Source of the DNA: an uncultured bacterium
Lineage (GTDB): Bacteria > Gemmatimonadota > Gemmatimonadetes > Longimicrobiales > RSA9
DNA: 64,000 nucleotides
Reading direction: 5' to 3'
Assembly (NCBI GenBank): GCA_937889645.1
Contig: CALBZE010000024.1
Coordinates: 50,950 to 114,949, forward strand
Part shown: one piece after another, positions 16,786 to 25,885 of the stretch
Position numbering within the stretch: the stretch's first letter is position 1
How the letters are laid out: each line of letters begins with the position of its first letter
Made by a program: the position numbers and the translations under genes
Notes under the pieces: generated by a model
Told to the model about the DNA's origin: nothing
Databases searched by the model: none
What the model saw: the letters and a program-made list of their open reading frames with translations, nothing else

Positions 16786-19253
16786 ATAGATTGGGAGTCC
16801 GTACAAAGATTTTCCTGCTGACCATCGTGCCGGTGTCCACACTGGCGGTGCTCGCCCTCATGGCGGTGCTCCAGGGTAGGACGGCGGTCTCGGATGCCGG
16901 GCGACTGGAAGCGCTTGCCGCGGCCGCCGTCCATGCGGGCGAGTTGGCCCATGAGCTCCAGCGGGAACGCGACCTGTCCGTCGCCTACGTCGCCAGCGGC
17001 GGCGCCCTCTACGCCCCGGAGCTGGAATCGCAGCGACAGGCGACCGATCGGAAGCGGGCGGCGTTCGAGGGTGTGGTCTCCGCGACCAGCGTCGATGGCC
17101 GGGCGGCGGACCTGCTCTCGCATGCGAGCCGCGACCTGGCGCGACTCGGTGAGCTGCGCCAGGCGGTGCGCACGAGGCAGGTCGACGAGCGGAGCCTGAT
17201 CGACGGCTATTCGGAGGTCACCGCCACGCTGGCCGCGGCGATCGGCCAACTCGCCGGGCTCAGCGCCAACGGCGCCCTCGCCGCGCGCATCTCCGCCTAC
17301 CGCGACATTCTCGAGGCGAAAGAACTCGCGGGCCGCGAGCGGGCGCTCCTGAACTCCGCGTTCGACGTCGGCAGCTTCGCGGGTCCGGCCGATTACGTCG
17401 CCTTCGCTACGGCCGTGGCCGGGCAGAAAATCCTGCTCGAGAAGTTCAGGGATCAGGCGTCCGAGACCGCAGGGCAGCGGTTCGACGCCGCGATGGCGGA
17501 TCCTGCCTTCGGCGAGGTCGAGCGGATGCGCCGGGGCGCCCTGGCGGGACTCGACGCCCAGGTCCTCGATGTAGACGCACGGGCATGGTGGGCCGCGGCG
17601 ACCCGGCGGATCGACCTGCTGAAGGCGGTCGAGGACGACGTCGCTGCGGAGATCCACGACACGGCCGCGTCGCTCACGACCGAGGCGAATGCGACGTTCA
17701 TCGGCCAGAGCGCGCTCGCCGTCGTGACCCTGCTCGGCACGCTCATCCTCGGCTACCTCATCTCGCGCAACATCCTCGAGCCGCTGAACGCAACGGTCGA
17801 GATCGCCGAGCGCATGGCGCAGGGCGATGTCGACGTCGAACTGGGCGCCATCGCCTCGCGCGACGAACTCGGCCGGCTCGTGCGGGCGATCCGCGAGGTC
17901 ATCGCCCACATGAAGGAGTTGGCCGCTGCCGCCGACCGCATCGCCGAAGGCGACGTCGACGTCGTGGTCCGCCCGCGCAGCGATGCGGACGTCCTCGGCA
18001 AGTCGTTCATCCAGATGCGCGATGCGCTGTCGCGCCTGGTCGCGGACATGGGCGAACTCGTCTCCGCCGCGCGGGCCGGCCGCCTGTCCGAGCGCGCCGA
18101 CCCGAGCCACTTCCACGGCGCGTACCGCGAGCTCGTCGACGGGATCAACGACACGCTGGACGCGATGGTCCGCCCGATCGACGAGGCGTCCGGCGTCCTG
18201 GCGCGTATCGCGCAGCGCGACCTCACCGCCCGCATGGAGGGCGAGTACCAGGGCGACTTCGCGCGGATCAAGGAATCGCTCAACACGGCGATCGCGAACC
18301 TCAACGATGCGCTGTCCGAGGTCAGCGCGGGCGCCGAGCAGGTCGCGACGGCGAGCCACGAGATCAACCGCGGCAGCCGCTCGCTCGCGGCGGCCGCCGC
18401 CGAGCAGGCGAGCAGCCTCGAGCAGGTGGGGAGCGCGCTCCAGGAGCTGAGCACCATGTCGCGCCAGAACGCGGCGCACGCGAAGGAGGCGCAGGAGCTG
18501 GCGGAGCAGGCGCGCGCCGTCGCCGGGCGCGGCGTCGAGAGCATGCGGCGACTGTCGCTGGCGATGGAGAAGATCAAGGCCAGCGCGGACGCGACCGCGA
18601 AGATCGTGCGGACGATCGATGAGATCGCGTTCCAGACGAACCTGCTCGCCCTGAACGCGGCCGTCGAGGCCGCGCGGGCGGGCGAGGCGGGTAGGGGCTT
18701 CGCCGTCGTCGCGGAGGAGGTGCGCAACCTCGCGATGCGCAGCGCCGAGGCGGCGAAGAACACGGCCGCGCTGATCGAGGACGGCATCGCCAACGCCGAG
18801 GCGGGCGTCGGGTTGAACGGCGAGGTGCTGCGCAACCTCGAGGAAATCGATCAGCAGGTTAACCGCGTCCGCGAGGTGATGTCCGAGATCGCCGCCGCGA
18901 GCGAGCAGCAGGACGTCGGAGTCGGCCAGATCAACGCCGCCGTCGAACAGATGAACAGCGTGACCGAGCAAACGGCGGCGAGCAGCGAGCAGAGCGCGAG
19001 CGCGGCCGAGGAGCTGAGCAGTCAGGCGGCTCGCATGCAGGAGATGATCGGGCAGTTCCGTCTGTCGAACGGGAACGGGGGGCGAGAGGCGAAGGCGCTT
19101 GCGTCCATGGCGGTCGCGGGCTCGGTCGCCGAACTCGCCGGCGGCCAGTCCCCCGACGCGGACCCGGAGCCGGCCCGCCGGAACGGCGGCAGGAGCCTCG
19201 GCGCACGTCTGATCCCGTTCGACGAAGACGATGAAGTCCTCGAATCGTTCTGA
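16779..19253 (+). CDS. Methyl-accepting chemotaxis protein with NIT sensor domain and several HAMP repeats
   Basis: 824 residues. TM1 (about 11-31), then a helical extracytoplasmic sensor resembling the NIT (nitrate/nitrite sensing) domain, with the early L-Q-R-E-R-D-L-S motif, TM2 (about 307-328), a run of about four HAMP-like units (about 329-500), and an MCP signalling domain with the conserved hairpin tip [18 protein letters not shown]. Methylation helices flank the tip. The C terminus ends [14 protein letters not shown], similar to acidic/aromatic receptor tails proposed as docking sites, rather than the enteric NWETF pentapeptide. The ligand is not established: NIT domains were named for nitrate sensing, but many bind other signals. 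It overlaps cheW and cheR. Confidence 0.9.
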   Translation: MLNRLGVRTKIFLLTIVPVSTLAVLALMAVLQGRTAVSDAGRLEALAAAAVHAGELAHELQRERDLSVAYVASGGALYAPELESQRQATDRKRAAFEGVVSATSVDGRAADLLSHASRDLARLGELRQAVRTRQVDERSLIDGYSEVTATLAAAIGQLAGLSANGALAARISAYRDILEAKELAGRERALLNSAFDVGSFAGPADYVAFATAVAGQKILLEKFRDQASETAGQRFDAAMADPAFGEVERMRRGALAGLDAQVLDVDARAWWAAATRRIDLLKAVEDDVAAEIHDTAASLTTEANATFIGQSALAVVTLLGTLILGYLISRNILEPLNATVEIAERMAQGDVDVELGAIASRDELGRLVRAIREVIAHMKELAAAADRIAEGDVDVVVRPRSDADVLGKSFIQMRDALSRLVADMGELVSAARAGRLSERADPSHFHGAYRELVDGINDTLDAMVRPIDEASGVLARIAQRDLTARMEGEYQGDFARIKESLNTAIANLNDALSEVSAGAEQVATASHEINRGSRSLAAAAAEQASSLEQVGSALQELSTMSRQNAAHAKEAQELAEQARAVAGRGVESMRRLSLAMEKIKASADATAKIVRTIDEIAFQTNLLALNAAVEAARAGEAGRGFAVVAEEVRNLAMRSAEAAKNTAALIEDGIANAEAGVGLNGEVLRNLEEIDQQVNRVREVMSEIAAASEQQDVGVGQINAAVEQMNSVTEQTAASSEQSASAAEELSSQAARMQEMIGQFRLSNGNGGREAKALASMAVAGSVAELAGGQSPDADPEPARRNGGRSLGARLIPFDEDDEVLESF

Positions 19254-20082
19254 GTCGATCGCGCCGCGGAGGCTGCCCGAGCTCACTTTCGATCAGTTCG
19301 ACGAGATCCGGCGGATCGTTCACGAGGTCGCCGGGATCACGATCGCCGACGGGAAGGAGAAATTGGTGCAGACGCGCCTGGCCAGGCGCGTCCGCACCCT
19401 CGGCTTGAGCGGCTTCGACGCCTACCTCGAGCGGTTGAGGCGGGATCCGACGGGCAGCGAGCTCTCCGAGCTCGTCGATGCGCTGACGACGAACAAGACG
19501 GCGTTCTTCCGCGAGGCGAAGCACTTCGAATTCCTGAGGGAATCGGTGCTCCCGGAGCTGGTGTCGCGCGGCCGCCCGATCCGTATCTGGAGCGCGGGCT
19601 GCTCATCCGGCGAAGAGGCGTACACGATCGCCATGGTCGTCCGCGAGGCCGTGCCGTCCTGCGATTCTCTGGGCGTCCGGATCCTCGCCACGGACATCTC
19701 CGCTCGGATGCTTCGAATCGCCCGCGAGGGGCTCTATTCCAGGAGCGCCGTGGCGGACGTGCCCGAGCCGTACCGGTCGCGCTACTTCCGGCCCGTGCCC
19801 CGGCGCGAGCCGGCGGTGTACAGCGTATCCGCCGACGTACGGCGCATGGTCCGCTTCGCGCGACTCAACCTGATCGATCGCTGGCCGATGCACGGACCGT
19901 TCGACGTGATCTTCTGCCGCAACGTGATGATCTACTTCGACCATCCGACGCAGGAGCGGCTCGTCCAGCGCTTCCACGCGCTCCTCGCTCCCGGAGGATA
20001 CCTCTGTGTGGGTCACTCCGAGAGCCTGAGCACGCTCTCGCACGCGTTCCACTACGTGCGGCCGGCGATTTACCGGAAATGA
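19231..20082 (+). CDS. cheR: Chemoreceptor glutamate methyltransferase CheR
   Basis: 283 residues. An N-terminal all-alpha CheR_N domain (about 15-75) and a SAM-binding methyltransferase domain (about 80-283) with the [12 protein letters not shown] motif and [12 protein letters not shown], both diagnostic. It methylates glutamates in the methylation helices of the neighbouring receptor. The gene starts 23 bases inside the receptor's 3' end and its TGA overlaps an upstream ATG candidate of cheB, so mcp-cheR-cheB form one tightly coupled unit. No TPR extension or fused domain is present. Confidence 0.95.
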   Translation: MKSSNRSESIAPRRLPELTFDQFDEIRRIVHEVAGITIADGKEKLVQTRLARRVRTLGLSGFDAYLERLRRDPTGSELSELVDALTTNKTAFFREAKHFEFLRESVLPELVSRGRPIRIWSAGCSSGEEAYTIAMVVREAVPSCDSLGVRILATDISARMLRIAREGLYSRSAVADVPEPYRSRYFRPVPRREPAVYSVSADVRRMVRFARLNLIDRWPMHGPFDVIFCRNVMIYFDHPTQERLVQRFHALLAPGGYLCVGHSESLSTLSHAFHYVRPAIYRK

Positions 20083-20090
20083 GGTGGACG

Positions 20091-21161
20091 ATGGCCGAGC
20101 GACCGCCGCGCCCGATTCGCGTCCTCATCGTCGACGACTCGGCACTCGTGCGCCGGGTCCTGACCGAGGAACTGTCCAAGCATCCCGACATCGAGGTCGT
20201 GGGGACCGCGCCCGACCCTTACGTCGCGCGGGAAAGAATCGCCCAGCTCCGGCCCGACGTGCTGACGCTCGACGTCGACCTGCCGCGGATGGACGGCTTG
20301 TCGTTCCTCGAACGCCTGATGCGCCATTTCCCGATGCCGGTCGTCGTGGTCAGCTCGCTCACCCCGCGGGACAGCGACGCCGCGATGCGGGCGCTTTCGC
20401 TCGGCGCGGTCGACGTGATCTGCAAGCCGTCGACGATCGGCGCGAACCGGTCTCTCGGAGAGGAACTCGCCCACGCGATTCGCGGCGCGGCCGCCGCCAA
20501 CGTAGGCCACTTCCGCTCGGACCAGAAATCCGAATCCCCGTATGCTCCGCCCTCCCTTCTGCAGCTTCCGAACACCAAGAAGGTGATCGCCATCGGCGCG
20601 TCGACCGGCGGGCCTCGCGCCATTGAGGCCATCCTCCGCGCTCTTCCCGCCGACTCACCGGGCACGGTCATCGTCCAGCACATGCCCGAGTTCTTCACCG
20701 CGAGCTTCGCCCAACGACTCGACCAGATCTGCCCGATGAACGTTCGCGAAGCCCGTGACGGGGACCCGGTCGTGCCCGGCGTCGCCCTGGTCGCCCCGGG
20801 GAACCGCCATATGGTCCTCCAGTCCGCGGAGACCGGCTATGTCGTCCGGGTCAAGGATGGCCCGGCGGTGCACCACCAGCGGCCTTCCGTCGATGTCCTC
20901 TTCTCGAGCGTCGCACGCGTCGCCGGGGAGAACGCCATCGGCGTCCTGCTCACCGGCATGGGCGCCGACGGGGCTCGGGGGCTCCTCGCCATGCGCGAGA
21001 GCGGCGCCGCCACGATCGCACAGGACGAGTCGACTTCCGTCGTGTTCGGCATGCCCAGGGAAGCCATTCGGCTCGGCGCCGCCGAGCAGGTCCTCCCCCT
21101 GCCGCTCATCGCCTCGGCCATCCGCCGCCGCCTCACCGAGTCCGCCCGCGCCGTGCGGTGA
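20091..21161 (+). CDS. cheB: Chemotaxis response regulator protein-glutamate methylesterase CheB
   Basis: 356 residues. An N-terminal receiver (acidic pair D15-D16, phospho-acceptor D61, with V-D-L-P-R-M-D-G) and a C-terminal methylesterase with catalytic triad S171 (G-A-S-T-G-G-P), H197 (V-Q-H-M-P) and D293 (G-M-G-A-D-G). It removes methyl groups from receptor glutamates and may also deamidate glutamines, since no cheD is seen. The ATG at 20091 has GAGG at a suitable distance; an ATG at 20079, overlapping the cheR stop, would add four residues. It is the last gene of the che operon, and being receiver-bearing it is one of the likely CheA targets here. Confidence 0.95.
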   Translation: MAERPPRPIRVLIVDDSALVRRVLTEELSKHPDIEVVGTAPDPYVARERIAQLRPDVLTLDVDLPRMDGLSFLERLMRHFPMPVVVVSSLTPRDSDAAMRALSLGAVDVICKPSTIGANRSLGEELAHAIRGAAAANVGHFRSDQKSESPYAPPSLLQLPNTKKVIAIGASTGGPRAIEAILRALPADSPGTVIVQHMPEFFTASFAQRLDQICPMNVREARDGDPVVPGVALVAPGNRHMVLQSAETGYVVRVKDGPAVHHQRPSVDVLFSSVARVAGENAIGVLLTGMGADGARGLLAMRESGAATIAQDESTSVVFGMPREAIRLGAAEQVLPLPLIASAIRRRLTESARAVR

Positions 21162-21198
21162 GCCTGCCCGGCGTCCCAAAATTTCCCGCCCCGATCGC

Positions 21199-21227
21199 TT
21201 GCCAGAAGCCACTATCTATGCGATATT
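21199..21227 (+). promoter_or_regulatory. Candidate sigma70-type promoter for efp
   Basis: TTGCCA at 21199-21204 and GATATT at 21222-21227 are separated by 17 bases in a locally AT-richer stretch. Both resemble the -35/-10 consensus and lie about 90 bases before the efp start, between the che operon and efp. Prediction by eye only. Confidence 0.4.
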
Positions 21228-21313
21228 TGAAGTCTTACGGCCTTCGTCCCGCGATCGGCGGCCGAACGGGGCGCGGGCGCGCCGAACTGGAGATTCAGCA
21301 AGGAGTCGAGCAC

Positions 21314-21877
21314 ATGTCGATGCCCGCCACGCAGATCCGTCGAGGGAACGTGATCGTGTTCAACGGTGAGCCCTGCCGGGTGGTCGAGTTCCACCACCAC
21401 ACGCCGGGCAACCTGCGGGCTTTCGTGCAGGCCAAGATGCGGAACCTCAAGACGGGCACGATGTTCGAGCACCGGTTCCGCGCGGCCGACACGGTCGAGC
21501 GGGCGTTCCTGGAGACCCACGAGCTCCAGTACCTCTACAACGACGGCCTGCATTACCACTTCATGAACACGGAGTCGTTCGAGCAGGTCGCGCTCGATGA
21601 AGAGGCGCTCGGCGACGCGGCGCAGTGGCTGACCGAGGGGATGGTCATCCAGGCCGAGTTCTACGAAGGCCGGCCGATCGGCGTCGAGCTGCCGAACTCC
21701 CTCGAGCTCGAGGTGGTCGAGACCGAGCCGGCCGCCAAGGGCGACACGAAGACGGCGGTCATGAAGCCCGCCAAGCTCGCCAACGGGGTGACCGTGATGG
21801 TGCCGCCCTTCATCAACCAGGGCGACGTCGTTCGGGTCAACCCGCGGGAAGGGGAGTACATCGAACGGGCCAAGTGA
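21314..21877 (+). CDS. efp: Translation elongation factor P
   Basis: 187 residues, standard length: an N-terminal KOW-like domain (about 4-65), then two OB-type domains. It relieves ribosome stalling at polyproline by binding between the P and E sites. The tip loop of domain I reads T-P-G-N-L-R-A-F-V (residues 30-38): the position of the lysylated Lys34 of E. coli falls on N33, and Arg rhamnosylation (R32-type) is also not matched. No epmA, epmB or earP gene is in the window. The ATG at 21314 has AAGGAG about 9 bases upstream; an in-frame extension to 21158 runs into the preceding gene and was rejected. The gene appears monocistronic, with its own promoter and a strong terminator. Confidence 0.95.
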   Translation: MSMPATQIRRGNVIVFNGEPCRVVEFHHHTPGNLRAFVQAKMRNLKTGTMFEHRFRAADTVERAFLETHELQYLYNDGLHYHFMNTESFEQVALDEEALGDAAQWLTEGMVIQAEFYEGRPIGVELPNSLELEVVETEPAAKGDTKTAVMKPAKLANGVTVMVPPFINQGDVVRVNPREGEYIERAK

Positions 21878-21916
21878 GGCAGCCGAGGGGCCGCGGAAGC
21901 GTTCCTGCGAATGCGA

Positions 21917-21955
21917 GGGGCCGGGTGCGTGATGCGCGCCCGGCCCCTTCGTTTT
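21917..21955 (+). terminator. Rho-independent terminator after efp
   Basis: A 13-pair stem (21917-21929 with 21935-21947, one G-T pair), loop TGATG, is followed by a T-rich tail TTCGTTTT. It begins about 40 bases after the efp stop. Confidence 0.85.
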
Positions 21956-21959
21956 GCCA

Positions 21960-21988
21960 TTGCATGGCCCACGTAGCGGGATTAGCTT
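21960..21988 (+). promoter_or_regulatory. Possible promoter for the DUF2914 gene
   Basis: TTGCAT at 21960-21965 and TAGCTT at 21983-21988 with a 17-base spacer, just after the efp terminator and about 80 bases before the next start. Weak match to consensus. Confidence 0.3.
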
Positions 21989-22068
21989 CGAGTGCCTCTC
22001 CGGAGTGCCGGCGGTGCCCGGCACGGGCGCCGTGCGGTCCAACGGATCCTTCCCGATGGAGGTGTTCC

Positions 22069-22476
22069 ATGAGATCGATCCTGCTGACGATGTTGGCGAC
22101 AGTCGCAACGGCGACCACGCTCGCGGCGCAGACGCCCGAGAAGGCGGCCGCCGCGGTCGAGGTGAACCGCGCGGTCGTGGCGACCGGCGTCGAGAATCGG
22201 GAGCCGGTCGGCGAGTCGACGACGTTCCCGGCCGATGTAGGCACGGTGTACTTCTACACGGTCATCGAGGGCGATTTCGACGAGGCGCAGATTCACCACG
22301 TGTGGCTGCGCGAGGGTGAAGAGGTCGCGCGCGTGCCGCTGACCGCGCGCGGGCCCCGCTGGCGCACGTGGAGCTCCAAGCAGATCCCGCCGGATTGGGC
22401 CGGCAATTGGACCGTCCGTGTCGTCCTGGGCGACGACCAGGTCCTGAGCACCGTGGACTTCACGGTCGGCGGCTGA
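22069..22476 (+). CDS. Exported DUF2914-type protein
   Basis: 135 residues with a cleavable signal peptide (cut near T-T-L-A-A-Q, about residue 20), then a compact beta domain containing Y-F-Y-T (about 66) and the paired W-x-W... pattern (H-V-W-L-R-E-G, W-R-T-W-S-S-K) followed by a Trp-rich W-A-G-N-W-T-V stretch, typical of DUF2914 domains. The function of the family is not established; it is usually found fused to or beside envelope proteins. The start has GGAGG about 7 bases upstream. It stands between efp and uvrA with its own flanking hairpins, so no operon partner is evident. Confidence 0.75.
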   Translation: MRSILLTMLATVATATTLAAQTPEKAAAAVEVNRAVVATGVENREPVGESTTFPADVGTVYFYTVIEGDFDEAQIHHVWLREGEEVARVPLTARGPRWRTWSSKQIPPDWAGNWTVRVVLGDDQVLSTVDFTVGG

Positions 22477-22484
22477 TCCAACCC

Positions 22485-22537
22485 GCCGCGCCGTGCCGAA
22501 GGCACGGCGCGGCCGCCCCCGCCGGCCGAAGGCCGGC
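22485..22537. repeat. Tandem GAA-loop inverted repeats between the DUF2914 gene and uvrA
   Basis: Two adjacent perfect hairpins share a GAA loop: stem of 13 pairs at 22485-22497/22501-22513, then stem of 7 pairs at 22521-22527/22531-22537. Neither is followed by a T tract, so they are not ordinary terminators; RNA stabilisation or Rho-type ends are possible. Confidence 0.7.
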
Positions 22538-22617
22538 CGCTCCCCGCACGCCGCAGACGCGCGCCGCGCGGGCACCCGACCCCGCCCGCGGGGTACAAAA
22601 AGCCCGCTCGTTTTCGC

Positions 22618-22649
22618 TTGACTCCCGCCGGAAATCGCGGCACTTTACA
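22618..22649 (+). promoter_or_regulatory. Possible promoter giving a leaderless uvrA transcript
   Basis: TTGACT at 22618-22623 and TTTACA at 22644-22649, with a long 20-base spacer. Transcription would start at about the uvrA ATG (22655), which has no ribosome-binding site in front of it. Speculative. Confidence 0.3.
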
Positions 22650-22654
22650 CACTT

Positions 22655-25531
22655 ATGCGCGGAGAGAAACTGGTTGTCCGCGGCGCCCGCGAGCACAACC
22701 TGAAGAACATCGATGTCGAGATTCCCCGCGACTGCCTGGTCGTCGTGACCGGCCTGTCGGGCTCGGGGAAGTCGTCCCTGGCGTTCGACACCATCTACGC
22801 CGAGGGGCAACGCCGCTACGTCGAATCGCTTTCGGCGTACGCGCGCCAGTTCCTCGGCATCATGGAGAAGCCGGATGTCGACTCGATCGAGGGGCTCTCG
22901 CCGGCGATCTCGATCGAGCAGAAGTCGACGGGGCGCAACCCTCGCTCGACGGTCGGCACCGTCACCGAGATCTACGACTATCTGCGCCTGCTGTGGGCGC
23001 GCTGCGGCACGCCGCACTGCCCGTCGTGCGGCCGGCCGGTGATGCGCCAGTCGGCCACGCAGATCGTCGACCGCGTACTCACGTGGCCCGAGAGCAGCCG
23101 CATCGAAGTGCTCGCGCCGCTCGTCCGCGGCCGCAAGGGCGAGTTCCGCGAGCTCTTCGAGGAGATGCGGCGCAAGGGGTTCGTGCGGGTACGCGTCGAC
23201 GGGGACGTGTACGAGCTCGAGGACCCGCCGAAGCTCAACCGCTACGAGAACCACGACGTCGCGGTCGTGGTCGACCGCCTCGTGGTCCGCGAGGAGGACC
23301 GTGGGCGGCTGGCGGACTCGATCGAGACCGCGCTGCGTACGGCGAACGGCGTCGTGGAGATCGTGCTGCACGGCGACGATGAGCCGACGAGCCACCTCTT
23401 CAGCGAGCGGTACGCGTGCGTCCACTGCGGCACGAGCATGTCGGAGCTCGAGCCGCGGCAGTTCTCCTTCAACTCGCCCTACGGCGCGTGCGAGGCGTGC
23501 GGCGGGCTCGGCACGCGCTACGAGGTCAGCCCGGAGCTCGTCGTCGGCGACCCGATCATCTCGATCCTCGAGGGGGTGATCCTCCCCTGGGGCGAGCCGA
23601 CCGGCCATCTGCGACACTCGATCCTCCCTGGGCTGGCCGACCATTACGGGTTCGATCTGAACACCCCGTGGGGCCAGCTCCCCGAGGAGGTCCGGCACGT
23701 CGTCCTCTATGGGACGGACGGTAAGAAGATCCGATTCCCGTACCGCGCCGGGAGCACGCGCGGCCACTACACCGAGGCGTGGGAGGGCGTGCTCGCCAAC
23801 GTCACGCGGCGTTATCACGAGACGACCTCGGAGACCGTTCGCGAGCAGCTCGGGGAGTTCATGGTGCCGCGCCCGTGCCAGGCATGCGGCGGGACCCGGC
23901 TCCGCCCGGAGAGCCTGGCGGTCACGATCGCCGGGCGCTCGATCGGCGACGTCGTCGAGATGAGCGTGGCCGACGCGCTCGCCTTCTTCGAGGGGCTGCG
24001 CCTGACCGGCTCGGCGTCGGCCACACTCGGCGCCGGAAACGACGTGCTCCCGGCCGAGATCGCCGGCCCGATCCTGAAGGAGGTGCGCGAGCGGCTCCAG
24101 TTCCTGGTCAACGTCGGCCTCAAGTACCTCACGCTCGGCCGTAGCGCGGAGACGCTCTCGGGCGGCGAGGCGCAGCGGATCCGGCTGGCGACTCAGATCG
24201 GGAGCCGCCTCGTCGGCGTTCTCTACATCCTGGACGAGCCGTCGATCGGGCTGCACCAGCGGGACAACGAGCGGCTACTCGCCACGCTCAAGCAGCTCCG
24301 CGACCTGGGGAACACGGTCATCGTCGTCGAGCATGACCAGGACACCATCCTCGCCGCCGACCACATCATCGATCTCGGCCCCGGCGCCGGGCGGCACGGC
24401 GGCGAGATCGTGGCGCAGGGCGCGCTCGAGGAGGTCTTGCAGAGCGAGAGGTCGCTCACCGCGGCGTACCTGCGCGGCGACCGGCGCATCGAGATCCCGG
24501 CGCAGCGCCGGCCGGGCAACGGGAAGCAGCTGGTGGTGCGCGGCGCGCGCGAGCACAACCTGCGGAGCATCGACGTCGAGATCCCGCTCGGCACCTTCAC
24601 CTGCGTGACCGGCGTCAGCGGCTCGGGGAAGAGCACCCTCGTCAACGACATCCTCTACCGCGCCCTCGCCCGGCACTTCTACCGGACGCGCGTCCTGCCG
24701 GGCGCGCACGACGGGATCGACGGTATCGAGCACCTGGACAAGGTCATCGACATCGACCAGTCACCGATCGGGCGTACCCCACGCTCGAACCCGGCCACCT
24801 ACACGGGGCTGTTCACCCCGATCCGCCAGCTCTTCGCCGAGCTGCCGGAGTCGAAGCTCCGCGGTTACGCGCCGGGGCGGTTCAGCTTCAACGTGAAGGG
24901 CGGCCGTTGCGAGGCGTGCCAGGGCGACGGGCTCGTCAAGATCGAGATGCACTTCCTCCCAGACGTCTACGTCCCGTGCGACGTCTGCCGGGGGCGCCGC
25001 TACAACCGCGAGACGCTCGAGATCTTCTACAAGGGGCGCAACATCGCGGACGTGCTCGAGATGACCGTCGACGACGCGCTCGACTTCTTCGAGCAGGTGC
25101 CGAGCATCCGCACGAAGCTCCAGACCCTCTCCGACGTCGGGCTGGGCTACATCCACCTCGGCCAGTCTGCCACGACGCTCTCCGGCGGCGAGGCGCAGCG
25201 CGTCAAGCTGGCCACGGAACTCTCCAAGCGCGACACGGGGAGCACGCTCTACATCCTCGACGAGCCCACGACCGGACTGCACTTCGAGGACGTGCGCATG
25301 CTCCTCGGCGTGCTCCACCGCCTCGTCGACAAGGGGAACACCGTCGTCGTCATCGAGCACAACCTCGACGTGATCAAGACGGCGGACTGGATCATCGACC
25401 TCGGCCCCGAGGGCGGCGCCGGCGGCGGGCGGATCGTCGTGGCCGGGACGCCGGAGACCGTCGCGGCGAACCCGGTGTCGCACACCGGGCGGTTCCTGAG
25501 CGAGGTCCTCGGGCTCACTCCGGTCGGGTGA
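22655..25531 (+). CDS. uvrA: Excinuclease ABC subunit A
   Basis: 958 residues, full length. It recognises bulky DNA lesions and loads UvrB in nucleotide excision repair. Two ABC ATPase modules are seen with Walker [10 protein letters not shown] (about 32-40) and G-V-S-G-S-G-K-S-T (about 651-659), two L-S-G-G-E-A-Q-R signatures, and zinc-binding Cys pairs (C-V-H-C...C-E-A-C in the first half; C-E-A-C...C-D-V-C in the second). No Shine-Dalgarno sequence precedes the ATG. It stands alone; uvrB and uvrC are not in the window. No anomalies in the coding part. Confidence 0.97.
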   Translation: MRGEKLVVRGAREHNLKNIDVEIPRDCLVVVTGLSGSGKSSLAFDTIYAEGQRRYVESLSAYARQFLGIMEKPDVDSIEGLSPAISIEQKSTGRNPRSTVGTVTEIYDYLRLLWARCGTPHCPSCGRPVMRQSATQIVDRVLTWPESSRIEVLAPLVRGRKGEFRELFEEMRRKGFVRVRVDGDVYELEDPPKLNRYENHDVAVVVDRLVVREEDRGRLADSIETALRTANGVVEIVLHGDDEPTSHLFSERYACVHCGTSMSELEPRQFSFNSPYGACEACGGLGTRYEVSPELVVGDPIISILEGVILPWGEPTGHLRHSILPGLADHYGFDLNTPWGQLPEEVRHVVLYGTDGKKIRFPYRAGSTRGHYTEAWEGVLANVTRRYHETTSETVREQLGEFMVPRPCQACGGTRLRPESLAVTIAGRSIGDVVEMSVADALAFFEGLRLTGSASATLGAGNDVLPAEIAGPILKEVRERLQFLVNVGLKYLTLGRSAETLSGGEAQRIRLATQIGSRLVGVLYILDEPSIGLHQRDNERLLATLKQLRDLGNTVIVVEHDQDTILAADHIIDLGPGAGRHGGEIVAQGALEEVLQSERSLTAAYLRGDRRIEIPAQRRPGNGKQLVVRGAREHNLRSIDVEIPLGTFTCVTGVSGSGKSTLVNDILYRALARHFYRTRVLPGAHDGIDGIEHLDKVIDIDQSPIGRTPRSNPATYTGLFTPIRQLFAELPESKLRGYAPGRFSFNVKGGRCEACQGDGLVKIEMHFLPDVYVPCDVCRGRRYNRETLEIFYKGRNIADVLEMTVDDALDFFEQVPSIRTKLQTLSDVGLGYIHLGQSATTLSGGEAQRVKLATELSKRDTGSTLYILDEPTTGLHFEDVRMLLGVLHRLVDKGNTVVVIEHNLDVIKTADWIIDLGPEGGAGGGRIVVAGTPETVAANPVSHTGRFLSEVLGLTPVG

Positions 25532-25623
25532 GCCGACGCGGGGGCCGCCCCGTTTCCGTCCTCGAATCGAGAACGTTGTCTCCGGGACGGGCCCATCACA
25601 TCTCGTGACTGCCATTCCTTGCA

Positions 25624-25657
25624 GCAGGGGCACGTCGCGGTCGCGACGTGCCCCTGC
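25624..25657. repeat. Perfect 16-bp inverted repeat downstream of uvrA
   Basis: Arms 25624-25639 and 25642-25657 are exact reverse complements separated by two bases. There is no T tract on either side. It lies 92 bases after uvrA and 39 bases before the next start, so it may end the uvrA message or act as a protein-binding palindrome. Confidence 0.65.
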
Positions 25658-25696
25658 CGTGACCTCCCCGAGTTTCCCCCGTGCCCGGAGGCGGTC

Positions 25697-25885
25697 ATGT
25701 CACGTGTCACCGTCGTTCTGGCGCTCGTTCTCTTTTCGACCCCGCTTCGAGATCTCTCCGGGCAGCAGGCTCGGGTCGGGTTGCTGGCAAGCGGAGCGTT
25801 CCCGACCGGCTACATGGCGGACGACGGCAACGAAGATTTCCGCTTCTCGACCTTCACATCCCGGACGATAGGAGTGTCGTTCTAG
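25697..25885 (+). CDS. Small exported protein, unknown; possible remnant of an outer-membrane barrel gene
   Basis: 62 residues from an ATG with GGAGG five bases upstream. An N-terminal hydrophobic stretch (about 4-13) and a signal cleavage near S-G-Q-Q-A leave only about 40 mature residues, rich in Gly, Ser, Thr and Phe and ending T-I-G-V-S-F. The mature part looks like one or two beta strands of an outer-membrane barrel, so the gene may be truncated, or a genuine small secreted protein. Its last four bases overlap the stop of the convergent NIPSNAP gene. I do not recognise a family. Confidence 0.45.
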   Translation: MSRVTVVLALVLFSTPLRDLSGQQARVGLLASGAFPTGYMADDGNEDFRFSTFTSRTIGVSF

